Positions 1 to 8,898 are shown, numbered from the stretch's first letter. The stretch: 64,000 bases of DNA from Bacteroidota bacterium (GCA_037133915.1 JBAXND010000015.1:1-64000); one strand, 5' to 3'. Notes: generated from the letters alone by a model not told the origin. Translations and numbers: made by a program.

Positions 1-1694
1 GCAACGGAGGAAACAATGGTTCTGCAACAGTGACTGCCGGCGGTGGAACATCACCTTACGCTTATGCATGGTCAAACGGAACAACAACGGCTGTCAACAA
101 TAATCTGGCTGCAGGAACATACACAGTGACTGTTACCGATTCAGCCGGTTGCATTTCGACCGATCAAGCTCAGATTTCTCAGGCATCGACACTTACGGCA
201 ACAATACAAAGTTCTTCCAACGTCACATGTTTTGGCGGTGACAATGGAAGTGCAACCATACTTGTATCAGGCGGTATATCGCCGTACTACTATCTTTGGT
301 CAAATTCAACTGCATCTGCAACTGACAGTTCCTTAAGTGCAGGAAGTTATACGGTCACCGTCACAGATACGAAAAACTGTTCAGCTATTAGTTCGTTCAC
401 AATTACCCAGCCCGACCAGCTTGTTGTAATTGCATCGGCAGACGACACTGTGTGCAACGGGACATATGCAACTATTGGTGCTACTGCATTTGGTGGAAAT
501 CCGGGTTATGTATTCAACTGGGACAATGGCGTTGGCACCGGAGAACAGCATTCGCTGCAAATATTCAGCACCACCACTTTCATTGTTTCGGTTACTGATA
601 CCAACGGATGCAGCTCATCGCCCGCCAGTGTAACTATTTATACAAATGCACCACTTACGTTATCTGACTTTACACCTTCAGCGATATGCGAAGGCGACCA
701 GACGACACTGTCCACAACTGTTTCAGGAGGTGTTCCACCATACGCTTACGTTTGGAGCAATGGTATTGGCGCAGCAAATCCGCCGGTATCTGTATCTCCA
801 TCTGTAACAACAACCTATTTTGTAACAGTTACTGATGCCTGCGGTTCCCTTCCGGCAACAGATTCAGCTACCGTTGTTGTTTCTCCAAAACCGGTACCGG
901 ATTTCACCCTGGATAACAAAACCGGATGTGGTTCTTTGACCGTGAATATTACTGAAAATACAATTCCGCCTCACATGATTTACGAGTGGACTTTCGGTGA
1001 TTCTGCTTCACTCACATCTAATATTTCTTATGATCAAAATCCATCTCATTTCTATGCGAATGCGGGCGAATACACGATTTCATTATCACTCACAAGTCTT
1101 AATGGATGCACCGCTGAATACCATTACCCACAAGCTGTAATAGTATATCCAAACCCTGTCGCAGCATTTATTACGACACCCCAGGATATTACAATTTCGG
1201 AACCTTATGTTGCCATGGTAGATCAATCAATAAACGCTACGCATTGGACATGGGATTTTGATGATCCAAACTCAGGCGGTCAGGATTATTCTACAGAAAA
1301 AAACCCGGGGCATCTTTACAATGAAGTGGGCGAATATCATATAAAACTATTTGTAGAGAACGATAATGGCTGTAAAGACACGGCAGTGAAGGAAGTCGTT
1401 GTAACAGATTTTTTCACATTCTTTGCGCCTAACGCTTTTACACCGGATGGTGACGGATTGAACGACTTTTATATGCCTGTTGGAACCAATCTCGATAAAA
1501 ATGGTCTCAAATTCGAAGTTTATGACAGATGGGATAAATTGCAATATGAGTCCTCTGATTGGGATAAACCCTGGGATGGCAAATTTTCGAACGGACAAAT
1601 GGCTAATCCTGGTGTTTATACATGGCAGATATTCTTCAAAGAAATTAACGGAAACCCGCATACATACAGAGGAACCGTAATGCTTATCCGCTAA
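1..1694 (+). CDS. T9SS-exported adhesin-like protein, SprB/PKD repeats with gliding-type C-terminal domain (5' end missing)
   Basis: The reading frame is open from base 3, so the gene begins upstream; the GTG at 30 lies inside a repeat and is not a start. Visible domains in order: SprB-like repeats (GGxSPYxYxWSNG, then AGxYTVTVTD) over about the first 125 residues, Ig-like segments (CEGDQTTLSTTVSGG), two PKD-type domains (YEWTFGDS and WTWDFDDP cores), and a C-terminal domain with FAPNAFTPDGDGLNDFYMP, VYDRW and a final GTVMLIR. That last domain is the gliding motility-associated CHU_C/TIGR04131 type, which in this phylum directs type IX secretion to the cell surface. The likely role is a surface adhesin or matrix protein; the ligand cannot be read from the sequence. 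A strong terminator follows directly. Confidence 0.88.
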   Translation, partial: NGGNNGSATVTAGGGTSPYAYAWSNGTTTAVNNNLAAGTYTVTVTDSAGCISTDQAQISQASTLTATIQSSSNVTCFGGDNGSATILVSGGISPYYYLWSNSTASATDSSLSAGSYTVTVTDTKNCSAISSFTITQPDQLVVIASADDTVCNGTYATIGATAFGGNPGYVFNWDNGVGTGEQHSLQIFSTTTFIVSVTDTNGCSSSPASVTIYTNAPLTLSDFTPSAICEGDQTTLSTTVSGGVPPYAYVWSNGIGAANPPVSVSPSVTTTYFVTVTDACGSLPATDSATVVVSPKPVPDFTLDNKTGCGSLTVNITENTIPPHMIYEWTFGDSASLTSNISYDQNPSHFYANAGEYTISLSLTSLNGCTAEYHYPQAVIVYPNPVAAFITTPQDITISEPYVAMVDQSINATHWTWDFDDPNSGGQDYSTEKNPGHLYNEVGEYHIKLFVENDNGCKDTAVKEVVVTDFFTFFAPNAFTPDGDGLNDFYMPVGTNLDKNGLKFEVYDRWDKLQYESSDWDKPWDGKFSNGQMANPGVYTWQIFFKEINGNPHTYRGTVMLIR

Positions 1695-1710
1695 TTTTTA
1701 TTTGCAAGAC

Positions 1711-1745
1711 AAAAAGCCCGCTCTTTGCAGAGCGGGCTTTTTTTT
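1711..1745 (+). terminator. Rho-independent terminator of the adhesin gene
   Basis: An A-rich arm with AGCCCGCTCT pairs with AGAGCGGGCT around a TTGC loop, followed by an uninterrupted T run. It starts 16 bases after the stop codon. Confidence 0.9.
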
Positions 1746-1774
1746 GTGCATGATTAAATTCGACTTAATTATTC

Positions 1775-1782
1775 TATATTTG
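1775..1782 (+). promoter_or_regulatory. Candidate -7 box TATATTTG upstream of the sulfur operon
   Basis: It matches the Bacteroidota TAnnTTTG motif, but no TTG lies at the expected 19-21 base spacing and the leader to the start codon would exceed 130 bases. A weaker TATCTTTA sits at about 1874-1881, just before the upstream in-frame ATG at 1884. Confidence 0.3.
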
Positions 1783-1922
1783 ACAATTGGATATTGAATT
1801 TTTCCATATAAAATGACCTAAATCAATTTCCAAAATTTATTTACTATCTAAAAGGTAGGATATATTTTTATTTATATCTTTACATGATTAAATACGAAAC
1901 CGACAAAATAATCCTTTTAAAT

Positions 1923-3155
1923 ATGAGAAAAATTCTGATTCTCGGTGCAGGTACGGCAGGAACAATCATGGTAAACAAGCTTCGTAAAGTTCTTGACAGA
2001 AGCGAATGGGACATCACTATTGTGGATAAAGAAAAAACCCATTACTATCAGCCCGGCCTGCTGTTTATTCCTTTTGGGATATATAACAAACAGGACGTAA
2101 TCAAGCCCAAAAGCAATTTCTTTCCGGTTGGGATTAATGTTATTTATTCAGAAATTGATAAAATTGAGCCCGGGAAAAATCAGGTTCAGTTAATGGGTGG
2201 TAAAATATTAACCTACGACTTTCTGATAATCGCTTCAGGTAACGACATTCATCCGGAAGAAACGCCCGGCTTGGTTGGCGAATTATGGCGCAAAAATATT
2301 TTTGATTTTTATACCATTGACGGAGCGCTGGCCCTTCGTGAATTTTTCAAAACATGGCAGGGCGGCAGACTTGTAATGAACATTGCAGAATTGCCTTTTA
2401 AATGCCCTGTGGCACCACTTGAATTTGTATTTCTGGCCGATGAGTATTTTTCAAAAGTAGGTATTCGTGATAAAGTGGAAATAATATACGTAACGCCTCT
2501 TTCAGGTGCGTTTACAAAACCCCGTGCATCAAAAATGCTGGGTGAATTGCTCCATGAAAAGCACATCAATGTAATCCCGGATTTTTATATTGAACATGTG
2601 GATAACGAAAATAAAAAAATCGTTTCATACGACGGACAGGAAGTGCCTTTCGATGTGCTTGCCATAGTTCCCGTAAACAAAGGCAATGAAATGATTGCCC
2701 GTAGCGGGATGGGCGACGATTTAAATTATGTTGCAACCGATAAATTCACCCTTCGCTCTGTCGATTATGAAAACATTTTTGTACTCGGCGACGCCTCCAA
2801 TATTCCTACATCAAAAGCCGGCTCAGTAGCACATTTCGCCGCAGAGGTATTATTCGAAAATCTGCTGAGCGCTATCGAAAATCGTCCTTTGCACGCCAAA
2901 TTCGACGGACATGCCAACTGTTACATAGAAACAGGATATGGCAAGGGCTCGCTCATTGATTTCAATTACCAGACAGAACCGCTTCCGGGCACGTTTCCAT
3001 TGCCGGGAATAGGACCTTTCGGGCTGCTGCAGAATACAAAAATGAACCACTACGGCAAGGTTCTCTTCCGTTGGATCTATTGGCACATATTGCTTAAAGG
3101 AAAAGAAATGCCGATTGAAGCTGAAATGTCAATGGCAGGTAAAAAGGCAAACTAA
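1923..3155 (+). CDS. sqr: Sulfide:quinone oxidoreductase-like FAD flavoprotein
   Basis: A two-dinucleotide-binding-domain flavoprotein. It opens with ILILGAGTAGT (FAD site), has a LIIASGN segment in the middle and closes the FAD site with NIFVLGDASNIPTSKAG. SQR enzymes oxidise sulfide to sulfane sulfur or polysulfide and pass electrons to membrane quinone. Two cysteines sit where the redox pair of SQR is expected: C161 in PFKCPVAP and C333 in ANCYIETGYG; the third family cysteine, near residue 125, is absent. The C-terminal stretch with PLPGTFPLPGIGPFG and aromatic residues fits membrane association. I start at ATG 1923, which begins the glycine-rich motif directly; ATG 1884 would add 13 residues. 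It leads a four-gene operon of sulfur-handling proteins. Another two-Cys NADH/quinone oxidoreductase cannot be excluded. Confidence 0.8.
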   Translation: MRKILILGAGTAGTIMVNKLRKVLDRSEWDITIVDKEKTHYYQPGLLFIPFGIYNKQDVIKPKSNFFPVGINVIYSEIDKIEPGKNQVQLMGGKILTYDFLIIASGNDIHPEETPGLVGELWRKNIFDFYTIDGALALREFFKTWQGGRLVMNIAELPFKCPVAPLEFVFLADEYFSKVGIRDKVEIIYVTPLSGAFTKPRASKMLGELLHEKHINVIPDFYIEHVDNENKKIVSYDGQEVPFDVLAIVPVNKGNEMIARSGMGDDLNYVATDKFTLRSVDYENIFVLGDASNIPTSKAGSVAHFAAEVLFENLLSAIENRPLHAKFDGHANCYIETGYGKGSLIDFNYQTEPLPGTFPLPGIGPFGLLQNTKMNHYGKVLFRWIYWHILLKGKEMPIEAEMSMAGKKAN

Positions 3156-3158
3156 AAA

Positions 3159-3833
3159 ATGGAAAAAACCATGTCTGAAAAAGATTTGCAGCAACAAATT
3201 TCCGAGCTGAATCAAAAAGTGGATCTATTGCTGGAATACGTAAATGAGCAGCGTCAGAAAAGGGAAGTCGTGGATGACCTGATTACCGACGTGTCCATTA
3301 TTGGTAAAGATGTGTTTAAAAGCGTAGTTGAAGAACTGGACCAGCGCGGTTGCGAACTCGACACCCTTGCCATAAAAGAACTGCTTTTTAAACTTCTTCG
3401 TAACGTAAATAATATTTCGCAGGTGCTTGATATGTTTGAAAGCACGGTAGATCTGGTCAAAGATGCCGCTCCCATTGCCCGCGAAATGATTATCGATTTT
3501 ATTCACAAGCTCCATGAGTACGAAACCAAAGGTTACTTTGAGTACATGGCAGAATTGTATCACATGATTGGTGAAATGCACAAACATTATACGGTGGATG
3601 ACCTGAAGGCGCTTTCATCCAATATGCCAAGCCTGTTCAGCCTCGTACGTTTACTCAATGATAAATCGCTGATGCAGTCACTCGAAAAAGTTTCAGGAGT
3701 TCTTACTTCAACAAAAATTGATGAAACCATTGATAATAAATCTCTCTATAAAATTTACAAAGAATTGAAATCGCCTGAAGTGCGCAAAGCGCTTTCTTAT
3801 ACACTCCGTGTAATTAAGGAAAGTGCCAAATAA
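3159..3833 (+). CDS. DUF1641 family protein
   Basis: A soluble, strongly helical acidic protein of 224 residues. The N-terminus is a short coiled coil (QQISELNQKVDLLLEYVNEQ), followed by helical segments with VEELDQRGCELDTLAIKELL and DLVKDAAPIAREMI. These resemble DUF1641, a family of unknown biochemistry often encoded beside SQR-like or formate-dehydrogenase-like oxidoreductases. It starts 3 bases after the sqr-like stop codon, so it is almost certainly co-translated and probably works with that enzyme; a scaffold or quinone-side partner role is inference. ATG 3171 is an alternative start. No membrane segment or metal-binding motif is visible. Confidence 0.75.
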   Translation: MEKTMSEKDLQQQISELNQKVDLLLEYVNEQRQKREVVDDLITDVSIIGKDVFKSVVEELDQRGCELDTLAIKELLFKLLRNVNNISQVLDMFESTVDLVKDAAPIAREMIIDFIHKLHEYETKGYFEYMAELYHMIGEMHKHYTVDDLKALSSNMPSLFSLVRLLNDKSLMQSLEKVSGVLTSTKIDETIDNKSLYKIYKELKSPEVRKALSYTLRVIKESAK

Positions 3834-3863
3834 CTGAATTGTTTAACTAAATAAATAAATGTC

Positions 3864-4175
3864 ATGCCAATCAAAAATTTTAACGGTGTTGATGTGAATG
3901 TTACCGAAGAAGGATATCTCACCGACGCTTCACAGTGGACCAAAGAAATTGCCGCCGAAATTGCGAAAGAAGAAGAAATCGCACTTACGGATAAGCATTA
4001 TGAAGTACTGAATTATTTAAGGGAACGTGCTCTGAAAGGTGAGGTTCTCACCATCCGTAGTGTAGGAAAATCAGGAATTGTAGATATCAAAGGTCTTTAT
4101 GACCTTTTCCCCGGCGGACCCTTAAAAAAATCATCAAAAATTGCAGGTATTCCCAAACCGGTAAGCTGCGTATAA
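3864..4175 (+). CDS. TusE/DsrC-family sulfur carrier protein
   Basis: A 103-residue protein of typical DsrC/TusE length, with the family's N-terminal pattern (DEEGYLTDASQWTKEIA-like) and C-terminal arm KIAGIPKPVSCV. The penultimate cysteine C102, which carries the persulfide in this family, is conserved. The second arm cysteine of true dissimilatory DsrC, expected 11 residues earlier, is serine 91. This is therefore a one-cysteine TusE/DsrC-like carrier and not the trisulfide-forming partner of dissimilatory sulfite reductase. Its place after sqr and before a DsrE2-like gene suggests it accepts sulfane sulfur made by the oxidoreductase. A role in tRNA thiolation is the alternative, but no tusA/BCD/mnmA neighbours are present. 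Confidence 0.85.
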   Translation: MPIKNFNGVDVNVTEEGYLTDASQWTKEIAAEIAKEEEIALTDKHYEVLNYLRERALKGEVLTIRSVGKSGIVDIKGLYDLFPGGPLKKSSKIAGIPKPVSCV

Positions 4176-4208
4176 ACTGCTTCAAACAACAACAAAAAAA
4201 CAATTATC

Positions 4209-4703
4209 ATGGAAGAGTATCCTTTGAAAAAAGTCTGTATCATTTGTGCCAAAGGCACGATTGAAGACGTATATGCCACACTTGTAATGGCCAATGGCGC
4301 CGTTATGGAAGGCATTCAGGCGAGGGTGTTTTTCACCTTCTTTGGCCTCGACGGAATTCGTAAAAATAAAATGGACCATCTGCACACGGGCGTAGTCGGG
4401 AATCCGGCCATGTCAATGCCGGGCGGCATTCCCTTCCCTACGGTGCTTGGCACCATTCCTTTCGTTGAAACCGGCGTTTCTGCTATGATGCGCAGCCAGA
4501 TGGCGAAACTGGACATTCCTCCCGTGAGCGAATTTCTGGATATGATAGTTGCCGGCGGTGGCGAAATCTATGCCTGCAAACTGGCGGTTGATATGTTCAA
4601 ACTGAAAAAAGAAGATTTTTCCGAGCATGTCAAAGCTATTATAACCATTGGTGAATTCTATGCCATGTGCGGCGGACAGGGTACTCAGATTATCTTTACC
4701 TAA
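4209..4703 (+). CDS. DsrE2-like (DsrE/DsrF/DrsH family) sulfurtransferase
   Basis: A 164-residue protein with the DsrE/F-like fold signature: a hydrophobic first strand with two cysteines (KKVCIICAKG, C10 and C13), the VMANGAVMEGIQARVFFTFFG segment, a methionine/glycine-rich middle with MSMPGGIPFP, then GGGEIYACKLAVDMF and a final AMCGGQGTQ. The YACKLAVDM cysteine matches the conserved sulfur-binding cysteine of DsrE2 proteins. Family members relay sulfane sulfur as persulfides, usually to TusA or a TusE/DsrC-like carrier. It is the last gene of the sqr operon, 33 bases after the TusE-like gene, and a terminator follows. No hydrophobic membrane hairpin like that of some DsrE2 proteins is obvious, so it is probably cytoplasmic. 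Confidence 0.8.
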   Translation: MEEYPLKKVCIICAKGTIEDVYATLVMANGAVMEGIQARVFFTFFGLDGIRKNKMDHLHTGVVGNPAMSMPGGIPFPTVLGTIPFVETGVSAMMRSQMAKLDIPPVSEFLDMIVAGGGEIYACKLAVDMFKLKKEDFSEHVKAIITIGEFYAMCGGQGTQIIFT

Positions 4704-4733
4704 GTCCTGAACGGAATTAAGACTTGAAAAGAG

Positions 4734-4764
4734 AGTGACTGCGAAAACGCAGCCACTTTTTTTT
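4734..4764 (+). terminator. Rho-independent terminator of the sulfur operon
   Basis: AGTGACTGCG pairs with CGCAGCCACT (one mismatch) around an AAAA loop, followed by eight T residues, 31 bases after the last stop codon of the operon. Confidence 0.9.
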
Positions 4765-5072
4765 CGTTACAACATAAATATTCAAGTTTAAAATTTCAGA
4801 ACCTGCCTCTGAATTTGTAACTATCATTATCTAAAACAAGTAAATCAAAGTGCTCTCAACAATACAATTTTCAGAAATACAAAAAGCATATACAGCATTG
4901 ATTACTTCCATAAATTAGCTGATAAAATATCACTATATATTTGGATATCGGAATGTTACATTAAATATAAATTCAACATATAGAATAAATTAGTTAAACT
5001 TGAACGGTCTGTGATTTATTATCAAAAATTTTATACATTTGCGTTGGAAGTCAAATTTAAATGCGGTGCTAT
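4765..5072. other. AT-rich intergenic region
   Basis: Apart from the -7 box at its right end, I see no open frame of interest, tRNA or strong hairpin. It separates the terminated sulfur operon from the Bpur gene. Confidence 0.6.
5034..5041 (+). promoter_or_regulatory. -7 box TACATTTG for the Bpur gene
   Basis: Exact match to TAnnTTTG. It lies 32 bases before ATG 5073 and only 20 before ATG 5061. No good -33 TTG at 19-21 bases. Confidence 0.55.
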
Positions 5073-5426
5073 ATGGAAGAGAATGAAAAAAACGACAGAA
5101 ACAGTCGTGAAGAGATTTTCTCGAAAGCAGTAAGGGCGGGGAAAAGGACTTATTTTTTCGATGTTAAATCGACAAAGGCAGAGGACTTTTATATTACCAT
5201 TACCGAAAGCAAGAGACGGTTTAACAATGAGCAGGGCAAATTCTTCTATGAAAAACACAAATTGTTTCTGTATAAAGAAGATTTTGAAAAGTTCACCAAA
5301 GGATTGTCAGACGTAATCCATTTTATTGACACAGGCGAAAAGCCCGAACCTGACCCCGACGAAGTAAACAGCCCGTTTAGCGATGTCGATTTTGAAGATC
5401 TCGAAGCTCGCGGAGAAGAAAAATAA
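5073..5426 (+). CDS. PUR-family nucleic acid-binding protein (Bpur, DUF3276)
   Basis: A short protein with the core of the Bacteroidota/Borrelia PUR-alpha-like family: EEIFSKAVRAGKRTYFFDVK, then TITESKRRF and KHKLFLYKEDFEKF. PUR repeats fold as a beta-sheet with a helix, dimerise and bind single-stranded DNA or RNA; in this phylum the family is DUF3276. The C-terminal tail is acidic (EPDPDEVNSPFSDVDFEDLE), as is common for the family. I chose ATG 5073 (MEENEK) over ATG 5061 because it leaves more room after the -7 box; both are possible. It is monocistronic, and the gene downstream has its own -7 box. Confidence 0.85.
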   Translation: MEENEKNDRNSREEIFSKAVRAGKRTYFFDVKSTKAEDFYITITESKRRFNNEQGKFFYEKHKLFLYKEDFEKFTKGLSDVIHFIDTGEKPEPDPDEVNSPFSDVDFEDLEARGEEK

Positions 5427-5580
5427 AAATCCACAAATTTCAGGTTGCAGCTGATAAAACATCAGTTGAGTGCATGTTATGCTGTAAGCGTCCGGGTAAT
5501 TATTGAGATGCCCCGGGAAACTGCAGTTAAGGATTGTGCATTGTGAATAAAATTTCGTCTGCGGCATGAAGAATTTGTTA

Positions 5581-5588
5581 TATTTTTG
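5581..5588 (+). promoter_or_regulatory. -7 box TATTTTTG upstream of parA
   Basis: Exact TAnnTTTG match. It overlaps a GTG at 5588 that would otherwise extend ParA by 20 residues, so it argues for the ATG start at 5648. Confidence 0.55.
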
Positions 5589-5647
5589 TGCTGCTTCCGA
5601 AAATCAAAGGACACAAAAATTCGGACGAAAAGCAGCCGAAAGAAGAT

Positions 5648-6478
5648 ATGGGAAAAGTTATTGCTATAGCAAACCAGAAAGGCGGTGTCGGCAAAACCAC
5701 CACTGCAATTAATCTTGCAGCGAGTTTTGCCGTGCTGGAATACAAGACCTTACTTATAGATGCCGATCCTCAGGCCAATGCCACATCGGGTGTTGGGTTT
5801 GATCCGAGAAATATCAAGACAAGTATATACGAATGTATTATTGACCCCGATAATCTTGAGCCAAAAAAGATTATTCTGAATACCAAAACTCCGAATCTTG
5901 ACCTCCTGCCCGCTCATATTGACCTTGTTGGCGCTGAAATTGAAATGATCAATCTGCCCGAACGGGAGAAAAAGATGAAGCAAAAAGTCATCAACAAACT
6001 CCGTGACAGCTACGATTTCATTATCATTGACTGCTCTCCATCACTGGGACTGATTGTTGTGAATGCATTGGTAGCCGCCGATTCGGTTATTATTCCGGTT
6101 CAGTGCGAGTACTTTGCACTCGAAGGGCTTGGCAAGTTGCTGAACACTATAAAACTCATACAATCTTCGTCGCGTCTGAATCCCGACCTTGACATTGAAG
6201 GTATTTTGCTTACCATGTATGATTCAAGGCTGCGCCTTTCCAATCAGGTAGTGGAAGAAGTTAAAACCCATTTCCAGCAAATGGTGTTTGATACGCTGAT
6301 TCAGCGGAATACCAAGCTGGGCGAAGCTCCCAGTTTCGGCGAAACCATCATCATGTATGATGCAGAAAGCCGTGGCGCGATTAATTACCTTAACCTGGCC
6401 CGCGAAATTCTTCAGAAAAATGAAATGACACGCATAAAACAGGCCGATAAACTTATAGATTTCAATGATGGTAACTAA
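5648..6478 (+). CDS. parA: ParA-type chromosome partitioning ATPase
   Basis: Begins [19 protein letters not shown], the deviant Walker A motif of ParA/Soj ATPases, followed by [14 protein letters not shown] (Walker A') and [11 protein letters not shown] (Walker B). ATP-bound ParA dimers bind DNA non-specifically, and ParB stimulates their ATPase to segregate the origin region. The 276-residue length is normal for chromosomal ParA. The open frame extends upstream to a GTG at 5588, but that extension has no conserved sequence and overlaps the promoter. The 3' end overlaps parB by 14 bases, the usual coupled arrangement, so an origin of replication may be nearby in the genome; no parS copy was recognised here. 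Confidence 0.95.
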   Translation: MGKVIAIANQKGGVGKTTTAINLAASFAVLEYKTLLIDADPQANATSGVGFDPRNIKTSIYECIIDPDNLEPKKIILNTKTPNLDLLPAHIDLVGAEIEMINLPEREKKMKQKVINKLRDSYDFIIIDCSPSLGLIVVNALVAADSVIIPVQCEYFALEGLGKLLNTIKLIQSSSRLNPDLDIEGILLTMYDSRLRLSNQVVEEVKTHFQQMVFDTLIQRNTKLGEAPSFGETIIMYDAESRGAINYLNLAREILQKNEMTRIKQADKLIDFNDGN

Positions 6479-7364
6479 AAAACGGCCCAGCGCCATGGGA
6501 CGGGGACTGAGCTCCTTGCTTGAAAGTCCCGAAACAGATATTACTTCCACCGACCAAACCGGCAAATTCGTTGTAGGTGCAATCACAGAAATCAGTATTG
6601 AAGATATTGAAACCAACCCGTTTCAGCCACGAACAACCTTTGAAGATGCCGCGCTGAGAGAACTGGCCGAATCTATCAGCAAACAGGGTATTATACAGCC
6701 CATTACGGTGCGCAAAATGGGCTATGACAAATACCAGCTCATTTCAGGAGAAAGACGTTTCAGGGCATCTCAATTAGCCGGCCTTACCGAAGTTCCCGCA
6801 TACATCCGTATTGCCAACGACCAGCAAATGCTCGAGATGTCGCTGGTTGAAAATATTCAGCGCGAAAACCTTAACGCCATAGAAATTGCAATAAGCTTTC
6901 AGCGTCTCATTGAAGAATGCAGCCTTACACAGGACCAGCTCAGCGTTCAGGTCGGAAAAAACAGAACAACGATTTCTAATTATCTGCGGCTGCTTAAACT
7001 GCCCGCCGATATTCAGTATGCTGTCCGCGACAGCATACTTAGCATGGGCCACGCAAGAGCCATAATCAATGTTGACAGCGAAGAACGCCAGCTGTTTATT
7101 TTCAACGAGATTGTTACCAACGGTCTGTCTGTAAGAGAAACAGAAAAGCTGGTACGCGAAATGAGCGACCGGCCGGTAGTTCAGAAAAAGGAAGTCGTCG
7201 CTGCCGAAATTCCCGGTCGTATCAGTGAATTTAAAGCAATGCTGTCGGAACGCCTCAGCACCGGTGTTGAGGTAAAATACAATAAAGGCAAAGGAAGCAT
7301 CGTTATCCCCTTCTCAAACGAATCGGAACTGGAGAAAATTCTGGAACAATTTAAACGTTCATGA
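6465..7364 (+). CDS. parB: ParB-family chromosome partitioning protein
   Basis: Typical N-terminus ([13 protein letters not shown]), then the ParB/Srx CTP-binding core with [26 protein letters not shown] and GERRFRAS, then [16 protein letters not shown] and a helix-turn-helix ([20 protein letters not shown]). A C-terminal dimerisation domain ends the 299-residue protein. ParB loads at parS, clamps on DNA as a CTP switch and interacts with ParA. The start is one of two adjacent ATG codons at 6465 and 6468, inside the parA end. The stop overlaps the next start (ATGA), so the genes are translationally coupled. Confidence 0.95.
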   Translation: MMVTKKRPSAMGRGLSSLLESPETDITSTDQTGKFVVGAITEISIEDIETNPFQPRTTFEDAALRELAESISKQGIIQPITVRKMGYDKYQLISGERRFRASQLAGLTEVPAYIRIANDQQMLEMSLVENIQRENLNAIEIAISFQRLIEECSLTQDQLSVQVGKNRTTISNYLRLLKLPADIQYAVRDSILSMGHARAIINVDSEERQLFIFNEIVTNGLSVRETEKLVREMSDRPVVQKKEVVAAEIPGRISEFKAMLSERLSTGVEVKYNKGKGSIVIPFSNESELEKILEQFKRS

Positions 7365-8101
7365 TCTTTTTTCAAGACATCTATAAATTTTACGGAAAAG
7401 CACTGCTCTCAGCAGTTGCTTTTTTTGTAATGGCACATCCATTTGTCAACGCTCAGACTTCATTTCATCAAAATCAGATAAGCGTAAAAAGCATTACGCT
7501 CAAAACTTCGTCAAAATCATTATCACACAGCTTTTCCGATAATTTGCTTCAACATCGCAATGCAGGAAAACAGGACATTTCAAACAGCGGTTTCATGCTT
7601 CCCGATAAAGGGAAAAAACAGCCGTCGGATACTGCTAAAGTTAAAAAGCATTCGCCCAAAGCAGCTACCTGGATGAGCGCGGTGTTGCCTGGACTGGGAC
7701 AAATCTACAACAGGAAATACTGGAAATTACCCATCATTTACGGAGGATTTGGCGCTTTGGCCTATTTTGGAATTCGTTACCACGGAAAATACGTTGATTA
7801 CCGCGATTCCTATTACTCGAAGATGGGCGTCAGTCCCGATATTATTGACCCTTTTCCGCACGAATCGGAAAATGCAGTGCTCGCGTACCGTGATTTTTAC
7901 CACCGCAATTTTGAGCTCACCTGTGTTATCGGAGGCTTACTGTATATTTTGAATGTTGTAGATGCCACGGTAGACGCGCATCTCTATAAATTTGATGTAA
8001 GCGACGATCTTTCATTTAAGGTGGAACCACAAATCACACCGTTGTCGTTCAACACAGTCAGCAGTCCGGGCAACGGCATAAAACTCACCGTGAAGTTTTA
8101 G
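7361..8101 (+). CDS. DUF5683 membrane protein
   Basis: A 246-residue protein with an N-terminal signal or anchor (ALLSAVAFFVMAHPFVNAQ), a variable low-complexity linker, and the DUF5683 core: KAATWMSAVLPGLGQIYNRKYWKLPIIYGGFGA, split here by function into a PGLGQIYN motif and a membrane segment, then a YRDFYHRN motif and a second hydrophobic stretch ending NVVDATVDAHL. The motif recalls TM2-type small membrane proteins. It regularly follows parAB in Bacteroidota, and the ATGA overlap with parB supports one operon. Function unknown. It converges on fabI with a 3-base gap and no visible terminator. Confidence 0.85.
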   Translation: MIFFQDIYKFYGKALLSAVAFFVMAHPFVNAQTSFHQNQISVKSITLKTSSKSLSHSFSDNLLQHRNAGKQDISNSGFMLPDKGKKQPSDTAKVKKHSPKAATWMSAVLPGLGQIYNRKYWKLPIIYGGFGALAYFGIRYHGKYVDYRDSYYSKMGVSPDIIDPFPHESENAVLAYRDFYHRNFELTCVIGGLLYILNVVDATVDAHLYKFDVSDDLSFKVEPQITPLSFNTVSSPGNGIKLTVKF

Positions 8102-8104
8102 TTA

Positions 8105-8887
8105 CTATTGGGCCATCGCGGAGAAACCACCGTCATTAAATATGGTCTGCATGGTAATTTTCGACGTAAGGTCTGAAAATAAGGCCATGCATGCATTTGC
8201 ACAATCATCGGCACCTGCGTTTCCCAGAGGCGCCGTAAGTGCACTGTGGTCAATAATTGCCGCCATCCCCGGTACTACAGATGTAGCAGGTGTTTGAACG
8301 GGCGATTGCATTACTGCATTGATACGCACCTGCTGTTCTTTTCCATAAATATATCCAAAGCTTCGAACGATGGATTCAAGCATCGCTTTGGCTTCAGCCA
8401 TATCGCCATAGCCGGGCATAGCGCGCTGGGACGCGATATAACTTATAGTAACAACGGACGCACCTGTATTTAATGCACCGGCTTTTTTCGCAACCTGCAG
8501 CATTTTATGCAACGAAAGTGCAGAAACATCGAGGGTTTTATGAAAGTTATCATAATCAATGTCATCGTATTTTCTCCCTTTGCGGACATTCGGCGACATC
8601 GCTATTGAATGCAGTATAAAATCCACAGGACTGCCAAAATATTCCATCGCTTTTGCAAACAGATTTTCAAGATCGGGAATAAGGGTGGCGTCGGCAGGAA
8701 TAACAATAGTACCAAGCTTTTCAGCGAGTATGCCCAGCGTACCTACTCTCAAAGCTACCGGCATATTGCTGAGCAACAGTTCTGCGCCTTCGGCATGTGC
8801 TTTTTCGGCAACGTGCCACGCAATGGAATGTTCGTTGAGGGCACCGAAAACAATGCCTTTTTTACCTTTTAACAGATTGTATGTCAT
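8105..8887 (-). CDS. fabI: Enoyl-[acyl-carrier-protein] reductase (NADH), FabI
   Basis: A short-chain dehydrogenase-type enzyme that reduces trans-2-enoyl-ACP in the last step of each fatty-acid elongation cycle; it is the target of triclosan. N-terminal cofactor motif GALNEHSIAWHVA has the divergent FabI spacing, followed by IPADATLIPDLENLF and LHSIAMSPNVRKGR. The catalytic pair is Y160 and K167 (Tyr-x6-Lys), with the FabI-specific Y150. The end, MFSDLTSKITMQ-like then DGGFSAM, is the Bacteroides-type FabI ending. It is the last gene of the bamD-recN cluster, 11 bases after recN. Confidence 0.95.
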   Translation of the reverse strand: MTYNLLKGKKGIVFGALNEHSIAWHVAEKAHAEGAELLLSNMPVALRVGTLGILAEKLGTIVIPADATLIPDLENLFAKAMEYFGSPVDFILHSIAMSPNVRKGRKYDDIDYDNFHKTLDVSALSLHKMLQVAKKAGALNTGASVVTISYIASQRAMPGYGDMAEAKAMLESIVRSFGYIYGKEQQVRINAVMQSPVQTPATSVVPGMAAIIDHSALTAPLGNAGADDCANACMALFSDLTSKITMQTIFNDGGFSAMAQ

Positions 8888-8898
8888 GGAATGATTGA

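Noticed and set aside
3864..4703. Dissimilatory sulfite reductase (dsr) gene cluster
   Set aside because: The DsrC-like protein lacks the second arm cysteine, and no dsrAB, dsrMK or hdr genes are nearby; the sulfur relay reading fits better.
5588..5647. GTG start adding 20 residues to ParA
   Set aside because: The GTG lies in the -7 box, and the added residues are absent from ParA proteins.
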